A stretch of DNA of 64,000 nt. Origin: Bedellia somnulentella. Taxonomy: Eukaryota; Arthropoda; Insecta; Lepidoptera; Bedelliidae. Under the pieces are notes generated by a model. It was not told where the DNA came from and made no database searches. It worked only from the letters and a program-made list of their open reading frames with translations. The translations under genes were made by a program, and so were the position numbers. Shown piece after piece: positions 1 through 11,958 of this stretch (the first letter of the stretch is position 1; each line of letters begins with the position of its first letter). The stretch spans positions 15,918,875 to 15,982,874 of the forward strand of contig OY755170.1 in NCBI GenBank assembly GCA_963576735.1. The letters are read 5' to 3'.

Positions 1-250
1 TAAAAAAGTTAGTAGAACAGACACATGTAGCACGTGACTTTATTTTGTAGTGTGCAATAAATTGATTTTATATTTAAATTTATTTTTCATTTAAGTTATT
101 AGTTCTTTTGTGAATATTGGAATCTACTTCAACAGAAAGTATAAAAGTTATTCTTCCGTAAGTCGTTCCATCCGTGTTGCTGATGTCCACAAACAAACAT
201 TTTCTGAGTAATTTTCAATCGTTCAGTCAATTTTCGTTCAAAGCTTTACC

Positions 251-368
251 TAAGCTGAGTTGTACTTAGTCATGTGACAGTACATTGGAATAAGTCAGCG
301 ATAGGAATGCGACCTATCACGTAAATTAACTATGTGAGCAAAACGTGGGTGCTCTGGACACCATGTGT
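251..368 (+). repeat. SINE family C fragment
   Basis: Matches the middle of family C (best copy 15822-16182): the 'gctgagttgtacttagtcat' block, then 'gtgacag', a diverged 'gcgatagg...cctatcacgt' block and 'aaaacgtgggtgctctg'. The tRNA-like head and the 3' tail are missing, so it is an old, truncated copy. Confidence 0.7.
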
Positions 369-580
369 TTAGAATGTATTTTGATGCGTTTACCTTTTTG
401 ATTAGTGTATTATAGTTTAACATAATTTTATCGAATTATTTTAGTTCCCTGTAGGTATAGTTATTGTTAAGTTGACTCAGGATTTTTCCTGTCTATTCAT
501 TTCTTTGCCGGTAGGTCATCCATGTTGTAAAATTTAACAAGTCTCTACTCGTCACGTATCAGTCTCATTCCGTTTATTTT

Positions 581-745
581 ACATACATACATACATATAC
601 TCGCGGCTGTAAATCCCTAAAAGGAGTAGCTAAGGAATCAAAATATTATTGAGCCACTTTTTTAAGCTAAAATAAATATTTTTGATGGTTGGTCTCCAAC
701 CGCATCGCACAAAAATCACTTAAAAAACCCCTATACACTTAGTCT
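581..745 (-). repeat. SINE family A copy, diverged
   Basis: Read on the minus strand it ends in the family A tail: (catacata)n followed by 'tatactcgcggctgtaaatc' on the + strand. Inside are the 'gccactttt', 'ggtctccaaccgcatcgc' and 'aaaaatcactt' blocks. The 5' head (the 'gtgtagtgtcggcttagaat' motif) is absent, so the copy is 5'-truncated, as expected for target-primed retroposition. Confidence 0.8.
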
Positions 746-2762
746 AGTTAAAAATACTTTTAATAATGATAGCTCCTACCGACTGGGGAAAACATAGTGT
801 TAACGTAAATAGATTAAAGGTCGTGATCTTTTTGGTTCTCGGGTAAGAGTTGCGGGATTTTTGACCCTCCATGTCTGGTTTTGCAACGCTTTCCTCCGAC
901 TCCTTACAACAAATACGGATGGCGAACCTCTGTGAGTAAATATTTATAAATATAATTAAATAAACCTTTAGTAAGTTAAAAAAAAGTATAACTAATTTAT
1001 ATAAAATGTATATATATGGATAGCTACTGATAATCACGGAACTTCATTAATACACATTTACTAAAAACTGAACACAGTTGACAAACACGATATCAAGGAA
1101 TATAAGTGCAATTCAAAATTGAGCATTCGTGACAGACCTTGAATCGAAGCCAACGATTGGCTCGATATACTCACTACGGAGACAATACCATCAAAGAAAC
1201 TGATGAATATTTTCCAAAAGTTTTTAATGTAAAGGAAAATTGATTCCTTGCCAAGCAGGCGTGAAACCATATTTTGATATTTTCTTACTGCCTATTTGTC
1301 CATACGGTATATAATTATTATAAGAAACATTTTAATTCTATAATGGCTTTTGGTCAGTTTTTAAATGTCACAATTCATTTTCAATTCAAGTATTTTTTTT
1401 AATTCTATCTATCTGCAATATCTTATATTATACGAGGATTTTAGACAAAATTAACCTCTTTTAAATTTATTTAATATTACTTTTACTTAATGCATTTTTC
1501 GTGTTAATGTATGCTCTGTTGACAAACTAAACAAATACATGAATTGTAAAATTGCAGTTAACTCTAATATAAAATCAATTTTACTTCCAAAAATACAGCC
1601 TTTTCTTTTCATATTAATTTACGGACATGTGGATTATATAGAGCGATCGTTCATTTACAATATTTTTCCTCTTTAACCTGCGAAATTAGCTGAAGAACAA
1701 TCATTTGATATAGACTTGATTAAGTATTTCTGGTATAATTTCGTTATATTTGGAGTATGGCATAGGAAGGACTTTACAAACACAATTTTTTTTCAATATG
1801 TGTATCTTAGCAATCGCAATTCAAAACCCTTTTCGTTACAAAATACTTAAACGCTTGGTAATGTAGAATCAAACGTTCCGGTAGTAATGCAATCAATCGC
1901 AAAGAACTCACGGCATATTTAATAAACGACATTCATGTTCAACCAAATAAGCATTTCTTTTTGATAAAATATGCAATGCAAATTCAAATTTATCTTTCAA
2001 CATATGCTTTACTTTAAGCTCACATATCGATTTGAGTTTCCGTGAAAAACTTTCACAGGTGTTTGCTCGTTGGTTGAGTAAATTAAAATATTATCAAACT
2101 TCATCCTCATTACGAACAATTGCGGGAAATAGTTATTCTCGTTTTTAATTAAAATTACAAAATAATAAATTTCACGAGTTAACCACCAACTGCATCATGT
2201 TTCCGAGAACTCGTTCGTTTTTCCTACGTCTTCATTAATAGAGTTCTTATTACTTTATTAACATTAAATAATGGGCCAGGTTGTTAATTCAACGCGCATT
2301 TTTAATTAATACGAATATACATGAAAGTTTTTATCGCAGAATTTTACAAAACAATATTTTACCACACATTTGTAATATTTAAAACATTTCAAACTGACAG
2401 GATATATCCCTGATATATAATCAGCTACATTTTCATACTTTAGGTTATCAAAAATTGCAACATTTTATGTTCTGGATGATTATGTTGGTGACTAGGTTTG
2501 GTTTGACTGAATCCATTCAGTCGCCGATTTGAATCCCACTGAAGGCAATATTTATATGATGAATAGTATTAATTGCTTTTTCGTTTTGTATGTTATTATA
2601 GGGTATTAAACAGATCGAATAGTTACTATCCCTCACCTTATTAAATGAACTAACAATTTCTTGGCATACTTAATATCTGAACATTTTATGCCCGTATATA
2701 TATTTATTTATTATGTATCTACCTTTTATAACGTATAATGTTCTTTCCTTTTTTGTTCACAG

Positions 2763-2925
2763 AGTCAAGCCATGCGCATAGTCCGCACAATAGGGCAGGC
2801 TTTTGAGGTTTGTCACAAGATAGAGAACGCGCCATCTCAGGACACTGGTGCAGGAGCGTCCACCTCCTCTGCTACGACCGAACCGCCCCCCTCTGAACAA
2901 GTCAGCGACCAGCAATACTCCAGTG
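2763..2925 (+). CDS. capon-like (NOS1AP) exon: end of PTB domain
   Basis: An internal exon. The acceptor is 'tttttgttcac-ag' at 2761-2762 and the donor is the perfect 'gtaagt' at 2926. It is 163 nt, entered in phase 0 and left in phase 1. The reading begins S-Q-A then MRIVRTIGQAFEVCHK, which is nearly the same as the signature closing the phosphotyrosine-binding (PTB) domain of vertebrate NOS1AP/CAPON. A Ser/Thr/Pro/Glu-rich linker follows (GAGASTSSATTEPPPSEQ). In the family, the PTB domain binds partners such as Dexras1 and Scribble, and CAPON links them to neuronal NO synthase. The PTB start and N terminus lie left of the window. No in-frame stop; the phase fits the exon at 17105. Confidence 0.9.
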
Positions 2926-3500
2926 GTAAGTGGTAATACTCTTCGCTTTTAAAATATGATAGACGAATGGAATTTACAATCTCAAGGGTCTTTCAACAAG
3001 AACTTTGATTTTTAATATTTTTTTTTTGATGTAATTGATTCAAGTTTTTATAGAAGTTAGGTGTCACAAGCAGAGCAAAGTTCGGTAATTATGAGTTCTT
3101 GTTGAAAGACTCTGTATGTCCCCGAATACAGTGGTGGTGCTAGTAATCTGGAAATAATATACCATTTTGTTATTTAGTGAATGCAAAATAATATTTAATC
3201 TGGTTCAGTTAACATGGTCGACATTGAGAAATCGATCTCTCACTCGCTCTTAAAAAAACAATAACCTTTATTATGACCAGTTCTCAAATTTTAAACTGGT
3301 TGCTTTAATAATTTTAAATTATGTTACAGTTGATTTGAAATTCTTTTAAATATCAATTTGTGTATCAATATATATTGTACGTGCCCAACTTTTGGATACT
3401 GTTTGCGAAATATTTGCTGAATGATGTATAATGGCAGTGTAAATGCTGTAAGCGAATGGTGTAGTTTTTGGTCGCTCGGCGAATATTTATATTCATGATA

Positions 3501-3551
3501 TCATGCCAGAATTACAATTAATTCGAACTTTAAAAAGTAAATTATCTAAAA

Positions 3552-3596
<45 letters not shown>

Positions 3597-3669
3597 ATTT
3601 TATTATTATTATATTTATTATTATATAATTTACTTTTTAAAGTTCGAATTAATTGTAATTCTGGCATGA
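3501..3669. repeat. 44-bp perfect inverted repeat around a (TA)n core
   Basis: The left arm (3501-3544, starting 'tcatgccagaattacaatta') is the exact reverse complement of the right arm (3626-3669). The loop holds about 18 TA dinucleotides (near 3555-3592) and an AT-only stretch. The unit is 169 bp. It could be a MITE (TIR transposon derivative) or a palindrome formed by replication template switching. No flanking duplication is obvious. Confidence 0.85.
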
Positions 3670-4264
3670 ATATATTAATAAAATGTAATTATCTAAAATA
3701 AGAATTGCATTCGATGTTCTCAAAGCTAACCTTTACGATAAAAAATATATAAAACTCTTCCCATTGCGAGTATGTATATAATTAGTTTCCTATGTCATTA
3801 AAGCATTGTAACCCAGCAAATAACTGTACAAGATCAATAACGTCTCATATCAGCCGCAAGCAAATCCCACCCACAAAACATTAATTTACTTACAAAAATA
3901 TAGTCTACTCTTTTCTAGCCAGTAAAAGACATAAAACGCAAAAATTTGTTTTAAAATATGTTATATTGTATATTTTATTTCGTTCATAGGGATATGATAC
4001 TTTGTAAGTAAAGTAATATAAAGTTCACGTGTGTTAAGCATACTCCTCGTGTACTAAGCCCTCTGAGCTTAGCTTTGATATTAAATAGTTAGGATCTGAT
4101 ATTTTTCTATTTTCTGATATTATCGTATAAGTTTTCAGGCATGGTTACTGCGAGCTTTGGCATCGTTTATTGCATATTTGCTTTATTGCTACTCTTTTAG
4201 TTTGCAATATGTATTTATTGCAAAATGGAAAATAAACCTTCATAAGCTTATCATTTCTTCATAG

Positions 4265-4471
4265 ATGTGTAGTGTCTTAGATAGTGGCTTAGATAACTGT
4301 GGAGTGTCAGCTTAGAATAGCCCTACCCTATTTCTTCCGGTGGGTGTACGTAAGAGGCAACTAATGGTGTTGGGTCTTTTACGGGATTTTTCCCACTCAA
4401 CCTTCCAAAAGTGACTGAGGAATTTCTAATTTCTTTAGCTCCGACTACCATAACCGTGAGTATATGTATAC
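4265..4471 (+). repeat. SINE family A copy, internally deleted, doubled head
   Basis: Head 'gtgtagtgtcttagatag' followed again by 'ggagtgtcagcttagaatag', then 'ccggtgggtgtacgtaagag', 'gggatttttcccactcaacc' (the block between the two halves is missing), 'agtgactgaggaatttctaa' and the tail 'ccgtgagtatatgtata'. Confidence 0.8.
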
Positions 4472-5480
4472 TATACAACCTATTACATTATTGACTCGTT
4501 TCTGCTTAATGACGTCCATTTGGAAAATAAATATTGCGGTCACTTTTCTCTCATAATTCCTAAACCTTTTTTAATCACATTTGACACCCATAAAATCATT
4601 CAAAATTATAACAATCTTCACAATTACATTGTCGAAAAAAAACAATACAACTCTTTTCATTTTATAACAAGATCCATCAGCACTTCCACAAATTTGTATT
4701 TTTTTCCCTCGAATCCTATTTGCAGAATTATATTTTTAAATCGCTTTATACAATACAATACAATTTATTTTACTTCTTGTCTTGAATGAATTTACTCTTT
4801 TATTCTTCTTTTACATACTGTTTTATTTATCTCATTTTGCACTACCGCTTTAGTTTTAACATTTTTAATCAGGTCTTCAAACGTCTTTGGTAGTCGTCCT
4901 CCCAACATCACCATTCATATTAGAATCTCTTTTTTCCTCAAATATCTAACCACGTATTAATTTATAGAAAATATCCTTCGGTATTATGGCTAAGATAAAT
5001 AGTAAGGTTTTATTAAAATGCAGAAAAGTTATTAGTAATGAATATAATAATGTTATTTTACCCTACTCATTGTTTCTTTTGGGACATGTCGTAGTTAAAT
5101 TAGTTTTATGACAGTCTACGTAACCCAACAGCTGTTTTAGGACGGTACGTCATAGTCATTAAATGAAAACAACCGTCAATTTTGTTAATCGCGACACAGT
5201 GCGTAGGCCATGCATTATTACTAATTCTATTAACTTTCTGAAATATAGTATTTCTTTCGACATGGGTCCAGCCATATTTTTCTGCTTTTGATAGGTGTGT
5301 GTGTTTTTTTCACAGATTTATGTTTAAACCAAATCTAATATATTAAGCGACGAGATCAATTATGCTCAAGACAAAATCCAAGTATACTTGTACTATCAAA
5401 CATGCCTGCACATAAAACTTTCAAGTCACTCGGTAATTTTATATTTGTAAACTTAAAAAAATACGTTTTTATCATCTATT

Positions 5481-5735
5481 GGTAAGTCCTGAGAAACATC
5501 GTGAGGAAACCCACATGGCTGAGTTGTACTTAGTCACGTGACAGTGTATTCGTACAAAACGGCGATAGGCCTGCCCCCTATCACGTGAGTACACTGTCTA
5601 AGCAAAACCTACCTTCTCTGGAAACTAGATGGCGCTTGCCATGTGAGTTCAGGAGTATTGGTACCTCTGCCAACCCCTTCGGGGATAAACGGTGTGAACG
5701 TTTATTTTATGTTATGTTATGGTAAGTCCTAATCA
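5481..5735 (+). repeat. SINE family C copy, 5'-truncated, with target-site duplication
   Basis: Begins inside family C at 'gagaaacatcgtgaggaaac' and runs to the end 'ccccttcggggataaacggt' plus the tail (tatgt)n. The copy is flanked by 'tggtaagtcct' on both sides (about 5480-5490 and 5720-5731), an 11-bp duplication typical of LINE-mediated insertion. The tRNA-like head is missing. Confidence 0.85.
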
Positions 5736-6338
5736 GAGTTTATTCAATTGTGCATCTAAGTATTCTTCTCAGTGTCTAACCACTTTCAAAATCCATTGCA
5801 CTTTAAACGTCTAGGTTTCTAGTTAAATATAACTTATATAATTTGGATACGGTGTTAATAAATAAACGGGCCAGTTCCCAAACGGTCCTAGATTGACCCC
5901 TCAAGTCGTCTAAACTACTTCAATGAAAATGTCTTGGACAGATCCAGTTAATCGAGAGTTATCCAATTAAAGTAAATCGTGAATCGGTGCATTGCATCGG
6001 AAATTGAGGAGTATGTCTGTTTCCTGTTATTTTATTTATCTCCACAGAGGTGGCTGGAGTACTTATTCTGATATCACGTGACATTTAGTCACCACGTGTA
6101 TGTGATGAATTCATAGAAGAGGCTAATGTCTAAACCTATCCTATCTAATCTATCTAAATCTATCATCTCTTTGTACGCACACACTCAGCAATGTTGGTTT
6201 CGTCGCTATAACTCTCCTCACTATTGTAAATCTTCATAAATAAACCACTATCCGATACAACTAAAAAGATATCAAAAAATATTTTTCCAAGAGCAGACTC
6301 CTTTCTAAACACATTTTTGTATACCTATATTTTATCTA

Positions 6339-6510
6339 TCTACACCATTATTATAAAGAGGAAAACTTCGTTTGTTTCATGGTGATGAAAAGACTCAAAA
6401 ACGACTGGACCGATTTGAAAGATTCTTTCATCATTCGAAAGCTACATTATTCAGGAGCAGCATAGGCTACTTTTATTTTCGATAAAAATAGGGTTCCGAA
6501 ACATAGGTAG
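6339..6510 (+). mobile_element. Helitron-like 5' terminus fragment
   Basis: Starts with TC after an A: 'tctacaccattattataaag'. It continues with blocks shared with the fuller Helitron at 43735 ('aaaacgactggaccgatttg', 'ttctttca', 'cataggctac', 'aaaaatagggttccg'). A matching 3' hairpin with CTAG end is not seen downstream, so the element is truncated or decayed. Confidence 0.6.
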
Positions 6511-6689
6511 GCCACACTATAAGTTTTTCGTTACTTCAAAAACAGTATGTTATATTTTAAATATTATGTTCATTGCTTTTCAAAATACTCTGCGTTACAT
6601 TTACATACTTTTCATGCGAATGAACCATTTTAAAACAGCAGAACCGCAGATCTAAAGTTATGTTTTCTAAGTGCTGATTGAACGCTATC

Positions 6690-7421
6690 ACTGCCTCTTC
6701 GGACCTGGTAAAGTGAAACCTCTCATCGAATCTTCAACTTTAGTGGTAATGCCGAAATTACAGGATGCTAGGTCGGGGCTATAAGCAGGATGATGTACTG
6801 TTTTGGAAGTTAAAAATGACTTTGTTTTGTTGGCCGTGTGTGAAGAAGCTTTGTCATGATAAAGGAGAATGCGGCTTTTTGGTCGTCTTTTGCGAACCTT
6901 GTTTTAAAAGCTTGGAAAAACGAATGATATTATACCACTCAGCATCAGCATTTTCATTTTCAAACACCCATTCACAAGACCACTGTTTTTTTTCGGGTTC
7001 AAAACAATAAATTCACGTTTTGTCCCCTGTAAAAATGTCATAAACAGCAGTAGAATGTTCGTGGTCTTACTTTAGTACCATCAGTGAGCATCATTCCACG
7101 CAAGCCCGCGTTTGCACCGCTGTCAGTTCCTGCGATCCAACGACAACAAAGTTTTCGGAACTCTTAATTCGTCATGTAAAGAAACTTGAACTCTCTTAAA
7201 TTTAAAACAAACTATTGCCTCACGGTGCTCAAACACGGTGCTTCTCTCCCTAAAGCATTTTCAGGACGAGCAGCGCAGTCTTGCGGAGAGAGAGAACTTT
7301 TGAAATTGTAAAAATTCATCGCTCTAAAATCTTTTCGACTTAATTTAATTTTCGTTGATGTGTGATAATGATAAAAAACGAATGGTTGAGGTTGTAATGT
7401 TGTAAAAAGTATAACATTCAA
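6690..7421 (-). pseudogene. Decayed mariner-like transposase remnant
   Basis: On the minus strand, an N-terminal piece (7421-7212) reads LSRKDFRAMNFYNFKSSLSP ... FGREAP-like (here ALGREAP), the start of a mariner transposase DNA-binding region. Further along, between about 7040 and 6700, broken frames read TGDKT then a stop then IYCFEPE (compare mariner GDETWIYCYDPE), then HDKASSHTA (compare HDNAPAHT) and YSPDLASCNF (compare YSPDLAPCDF). There are several stops and frameshifts, and the last catalytic Asp reads Asn. It belongs to a different mariner lineage from the three copies described below. Confidence 0.75.
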
Positions 7422-7804
7422 TATTCAAATAGGTCCGATTAGCTAGAAGTGGATGTTTTACTGAAAAATAAACAATAATTCTCAATATAAGGTGAAAATC
7501 ATCAAAAAGCGTGGGTATTGCCATATTTTTCTTCTTTCGAGCAACTCACGCTTTTTCATGTTTTTGACCTTATATTTGGAATTATTTTTTATTTACGTGC
7601 TTTATATAAGCGGGTTTTTCAGTTTTCTTAAACTACATTTTTTTTTAAATTCTTGCATTTTTTTCTTTCTAATGGGCTATGTTTTCTCACCATAATAATA
7701 AATGATTTCATCACAAATTACAGTTTATAACAATAATATTTAGTTTTGGAATGATTAAAATCAGACGTTTGGTTTTAAAGTTATGGCGAAATCAAAATAT
7801 TGCG

Positions 7805-7910
7805 ATTCCTGTTGCGCGCCCTGTTGCGGCAGGCGGGGCGGGTTGGCCGGCAGGGCGGGGGTTGCCGGCGGCACAAGCGTGATAGCCTCCCTAGGCAGTG
7901 GTTGTGCGCG
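7805..7910. other. Isolated GC-rich patch
   Basis: About 100 bases of strongly G/C-rich sequence ('gcggcaggcggggcgggttg' near 7824) inside AT-rich intron. The open frame through it has no start codon and no domain that I recognise. It could be part of a regulatory element, an unannotated exon, or a decayed repeat. Confidence 0.5.
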
Positions 7911-8410
7911 AAGTCTTAATAATTTACGTAAATATTTTACAAGGAAATAATTTAAAGTTAATTTCTAACTAAAACTAACAGAGCTACGGCTATGCACGAG
8001 AACTAAGCAGTTTTAAATGAAACCAGTGAAATTTGTGCCAATTTGAACGGTTGAAAAACGAAAATGGCAGACATAAATAGTAAATATTTTGAATACTTAC
8101 TTACTTCTTTCTACTTTTTTTTATACAATTTATGTACATCTGTATGCATTAATTTAAAGATGTTATTTTAATATTACAAACACTCGATTTTACAATATCT
8201 GTATAGATCCTATTAATATTATTAATGAGAAAGTGTTATTATTTGTGTTGCTTTCAATAAAACAAGGCTTTTAAATGTGACTCCCATTAACACATAGGAC
8301 ACTTTTTATCTTTTAAAAATCGAAAGTTTCATCAGTTACCATCAAAATAAATATAAGTTCACTCGTTTGTCAATAGTAACAGTATCAAAAATATACTACC
8401 AAATTTAACT

Positions 8411-8500
8411 AAGCCCGTAGCCTAGCGGTATAACAATTTGGTTCAGCAGGTCCCAAATTCATACTCCAGGGAGTATAAATTTTAATAAATATTTTTTATT
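8411..8500 (+). repeat. tRNA-like SINE head fragment
   Basis: 'gcccgtagcctagcggtata' resembles a pol III A box region (TAGCCTAGCGGTA), followed about 35 bases on by 'caggtcccaaattcatactc', a weak B box. It is too diverged to be a working tRNA. A small piece of family A-like head follows at about 8520. Confidence 0.4.
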
Positions 8501-8639
8501 CCTCTTTTGTGAGCCGTGTTCTTGTAGTGCCAGCTTAGAAAAGTAGGTACTATCCCCTTACTTATTTGATATATTTATCTCATCGTCAATACAACCCATC
8601 ACTTACATTCCTTTATTTTAAGATCTTTTTCCAATTCAA

Positions 8640-8866
8640 TACGTGTACACCGGCTTAGAATGTCACTACACCTTTCTACCCACGAGTTTCGTAAGAGGCG
8701 ACTTAGGATATGGAGCTTTTTCAGTGGTTTTTGGACAATGCGATTGGAGATCACCAATGATACTTTATTTCTACCATCTTTGTCTTTGTCCCCTATCAAC
8801 TTCTTGTCTGAAGAGTTTCTAGCTTTGAAGCTCTGGCTACCCCTTTTTAGCATTTATATTTGCGAA
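8640..8866 (+). repeat. SINE family A copy, diverged
   Basis: 'ccggcttagaatgtcactac', 'cgtaagaggcgacttaggat', 'ggctacccctttttagcatt' and intermediate blocks match family A. The 'ttttggacaatgcgattgga' block is present. The (ATGT)n tail is missing or decayed. Confidence 0.75.
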
Positions 8867-8896
8867 TTAATTTATAATGATATGTAACGGTAAGGC

Positions 8897-9012
8897 GACC
8901 CAGTTGGGTAAATTGTACTTGGCCATGTGACTGTGTATTTGTACAAAATGGCGATTGACCTGCCCCCTTTTAAGTGACGATACTGTCTAAGCAGAACGTG
9001 GGTACTTTGAAA
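8897..9012 (+). repeat. SINE family C fragment
   Basis: 'taaattgtacttggccatgt', 'gtatttgtacaaaatggcga' and 'cctgcccccttttaagtga' match the centre of family C; head and tail are absent. Confidence 0.7.
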
Positions 9013-9044
9013 GCATACATTCGAATTAAGTCACATTATTGAAG

Positions 9045-9480
9045 AACACATTAGTTTGTTGATGAAGCCCTATTCAAAACAACGATTTATCGCTTGTTTG
9101 CTGAATTTCAACGTATATGTGCCAAGCTCATTGATGATCCCCGTCAAGGTAAAAAATTCGGGTAACTTAAGACATTAGCATAAGTCAAATAAAAATAATC
9201 TTGCATGAAAAATTAGGTGTCAAAAAGTAGTTATTCCGATAGATAGTAAAATGCGGCTCGCGTTACTTTGTTTGTCGGTACTATCGAAATATTCCACGAA
9301 GAATCCTCAAATTGTACTAAACAACATTGTATCAGCTGATGAATCCTGGATATACGCGTAGGAACCCAAAACAAAGAATCACGAGTTTGGGTGGCCCGTT
9401 TGTCTTCTTGTCATGTTAGGACCTCTCGAAGGATAAAAACGGTTAATGCAGATTTTTTTTAACTCCGTTAAGAGAAGTGC
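9045..9480 (+). pseudogene. Mariner/Tc1-type transposase remnant
   Basis: Broken plus-strand frames read TTIYRLFAEFQR, then LIDDPRQGKK (typical of the N-terminal helix-turn-helix and linker of mariner transposases), and later SADESWIYA (compare GDESWIYAY), followed by EPKTKN. The intervening sequence is out of frame and has stops. It lies just left of the intact-length mariner at 9513 but is a different lineage and much older. Confidence 0.65.
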
Positions 9481-9512
9481 AATCGCCACATAATCCTCCT
9501 TTACTTAAAATA

Positions 9513-10902
9513 CGAGGGGCATGCCAAAAGAAACTAGATACTCAAAAATTATAAAATTTATTCTTCATTACAAATATCGATCTTTTCAAAGTATTCCCCC
9601 TGAGCACGTATACACTTTTCCATACGTCTGAACCAATTAGAAAATACCTGTGACCACTTTTCTTTAGATACCTCAGAAATCTCGAAATTATAGGCAACCA
9701 GCGCATCTTCTTTGCTTTCAAACCTCTTCCCTTTTAGTTTTTCTTTAATTTTTGGAAACAAGTAAAAATTACAAGGCGCTAGGTCAGGGAAATATGGCGG
9801 GTGAGGGAGAGTTGACACATTTTTCAAATTGAAAAAGTCTAGCGTTCTGGCAGACGTGTGCGGCGCCGCATTGTCGTGGTGCCAGAGAAGGTGCCGGATT
9901 CCTGACTTCGGTCGCTTGTCGCACCAAGCTGACATCACTTTTGGAGCACAAACTATCACATAACATTCGGAGTTCACCGTTCTTTCATTCTCTAGCACAA
10001 CAGTAGCAATATGACCCGTTTTGCAGAAAAACGAGGCGACCATTTGTTTCTGTGTGCTTCGTGCACGGTGACATTTCGTTGGAGTTGGCTCGTCTTCAAA
10101 GCACCATACAGTCGACTGTCGCTTTGATTCGCGATCATAGTTATATAGCCATGTTTCGTCACCAGTCAGTATGTCATATACGTTTTTTTTCTCGCCTCCG
10201 CTGAATTTATCTATCATGAATAGGCACCAATCCACCCGGCGGTCTCTCTACTCATCGGTAAGTTTGTGCGGCACCCATCTCGAACAACGTTTACGGAGAG
10301 AAAGGTGGTTTGAATTATGGATTGCATTGCTGCTGTTCTATTTCCTAGTTCTCACTCTAGCTCTATATATGTAATTCGTCGGTTTATGGGAATAAGTTTT
10401 TCGACTGCACAAACGTTTTCTTGCATGACCGCGGTTGTTGGTAGTCCTGTCTTCGCTTCATCATCAAGACATCCCCGTCCTCTTTTAAATTCAGCAAACC
10501 AATTGAATACTGTTGCTCGGGAACAAGCAGACTCACCAAAAGTAGAAGCCAAAAGTTCAATACATTTTTGAGGCTTTAAACCTTTTTTAAAGTCATAATA
10601 AATCAAAGCGCGAAAATCACGTCGACTGAGCTCCATTGTTGCAAGTGAATTCCCGCCAGATTCTCGGAAAAATGATGCTTATTGAAATAATAAATAAATA
10701 AAAGAAGTGTGTTCGATATTCAAATATTTCAATAAAAAACCAGCCTATAAGATGGTGTATAGCTTGCCAGTGTCAATTGAATGATAAAAGCAACGGATTA
10801 ACGATTAATTTAAAACTTTGACGTTCAAAAATGTTAGTATTTAACTTTATTTTGAAAAATAAACTTTTTGACTTTTTTTTTGTTGGATTGGCATGCTTAT
10901 CG
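9513..10902 (-). mobile_element. Mariner element 1 (1.39 kb), inactive
   Basis: One end at 9513 reads 'cgaggggcatgccaaaagaa' next to a TA. The other end, near 10885-10902, carries a decayed inverted version ('ggattggcatgcttatcg') followed by TA at 10903-10904. The TA dinucleotides fit mariner target duplication. The element lies opposite to the host gene, inside a capon intron. Between the terminal repeats is one transposase pseudogene (9558-10636, minus). Confidence 0.85.
9558..10636 (-). pseudogene. Mariner transposase pseudogene, copy 1
   Basis: The start is MELSRRDFRALIYYDFKKGL at 10636, the same start as in the other two copies. The frame is open for 94 residues and ends at 10352 where a CGA codon of the sister copies has become TGA. 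A small indel follows, then the catalytic part resumes in another frame (10235-9558). Catalytic landmarks are TGDETWLYNYD (first Asp) and HHDNAAPH (second Asp). In FPDLAPCNFY the third Asp, present as CDF or CDI in the sister copies, is Asn. Thus it has a nonsense codon, a frameshift and a lost catalytic residue. Confidence 0.9.
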
Positions 10903-11579
10903 TAGCAATAAATTAATTTTTAAATAGTAATGCTGTGTCACTTCCTTGATACCCGAAATTTTTAGTGTCTCCTTCGTACAACAAGTAAAAATACCGCTAA
11001 TTACAGCAGATGGCACTTTAATATCGTAAAAAGAGAGAAAAAGGAGTAATAAGATGGCTTGGGCTCATGGTGATGATCGATGCATGTAAATCGGTGAAAA
11101 AGATGTATATGGGGACAAATGTATTGAAAGAATGAAAGAAACGCGTTTGTTCCTCAGGTTTATTAATAGGCAAAGGAACACCATAAATATATAAACAAGT
11201 GACACATTCAACCAATAAAAAGAAAAAACAACAAAAGTATGTAAACAGAAAATATAAATATTAATTATAAGTACGACAAAGAAAAAACAGCAATAAAATT
11301 ATGTGTAACATTTTTAAGGCACATTTCAGTTTGTATATAAACACTGATTAAAAATATCGCCGAGAAATGTACACCCCTGAGTTATATTATAATACTAGCT
11401 GACCCTGCAGACGTTGTTTTACCGTATAAATTATATATAAAACTAAATACCACTTATGAGTATAAAAAAAAAATTATAATTTTATTGTCAGACCTACCAA
11501 ATGTATCTTAACACAATACTCCTATATACTTGCGAGCCGTAACTGTAACCGTTGTACGCTACTGTTACCTAAAACATAG

Positions 11580-11790
11580 GGAGTAGGTGGATCGCAAACC
11601 TGCTGCGAGCGGTAACGTATGCGGCTCTCAGCGAGCCGATGATTCCAAGGTACTCATTACTGTACCTGCAACGTTGCACGTTACGTGTACGTGGATCGCG
11701 AGCCTGCAGCGAGCAGCGCTACACGAACGACTCGCAGCAAGCCGACGATTGTCGGTTTTTGCCGCGAATCAAAGCGGGTGTTTGGTTACA
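11580..11790. repeat. Imperfect GC-rich direct repeat inside family E copy
   Basis: 'gtggatcgcaaacctgctgc' near 11588 recurs as 'gtggatcgcgagcctgcagc' near 11691. In each case it is followed by a 'gcgagc...' run and an 'agccgatgatt' / 'agccgacgatt' block, giving a unit of roughly 100 bp. An 89-codon open frame crosses it but has no recognisable domain. Confidence 0.6.
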
Positions 11791-11836
11791 GTTACAGTTT
11801 CCATAATGAGTACGCTCGGTAAAACAGTTCTGGCCT

Positions 11837-11958
11837 CGTCATTTCCATTAGGGTAGGCAGAGGAAATCGATCACCACTTTCTACGATCCTGACAAAACTC
11901 TCTAGCTTCGTATACATCCATCAACCTTCTCACACATGCTGCTGTATTCCTTATACCT
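11837..11958 (-). mobile_element. LINE family B 3'-end fragment
   Basis: Plus-strand reading 'attagggtaggcagagg', 'cgatcaccactttctacgat', 'cctgacaaaactctctagct' and 'tacatccatcaacc' matches the 3' end of the LINE B ORF in reverse (compare 37838-37930). Confidence 0.75.

Larger units (their letters stand above)
1..2762. other. Intron of capon-like gene (5' side, exons off-window)
   Basis: The first recognised capon exon opens at 2763 in the middle of the protein, so this stretch should be intron whose upstream exon lies outside the window. It is AT-rich. It holds a SINE family C piece (251-368), a minus-strand SINE family A copy (581-745), and otherwise no coding signal that I can support. 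Open frames at 744-1037 and 1061-1270 (minus) have no recognisable domains and are probably chance. Confidence 0.6.
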
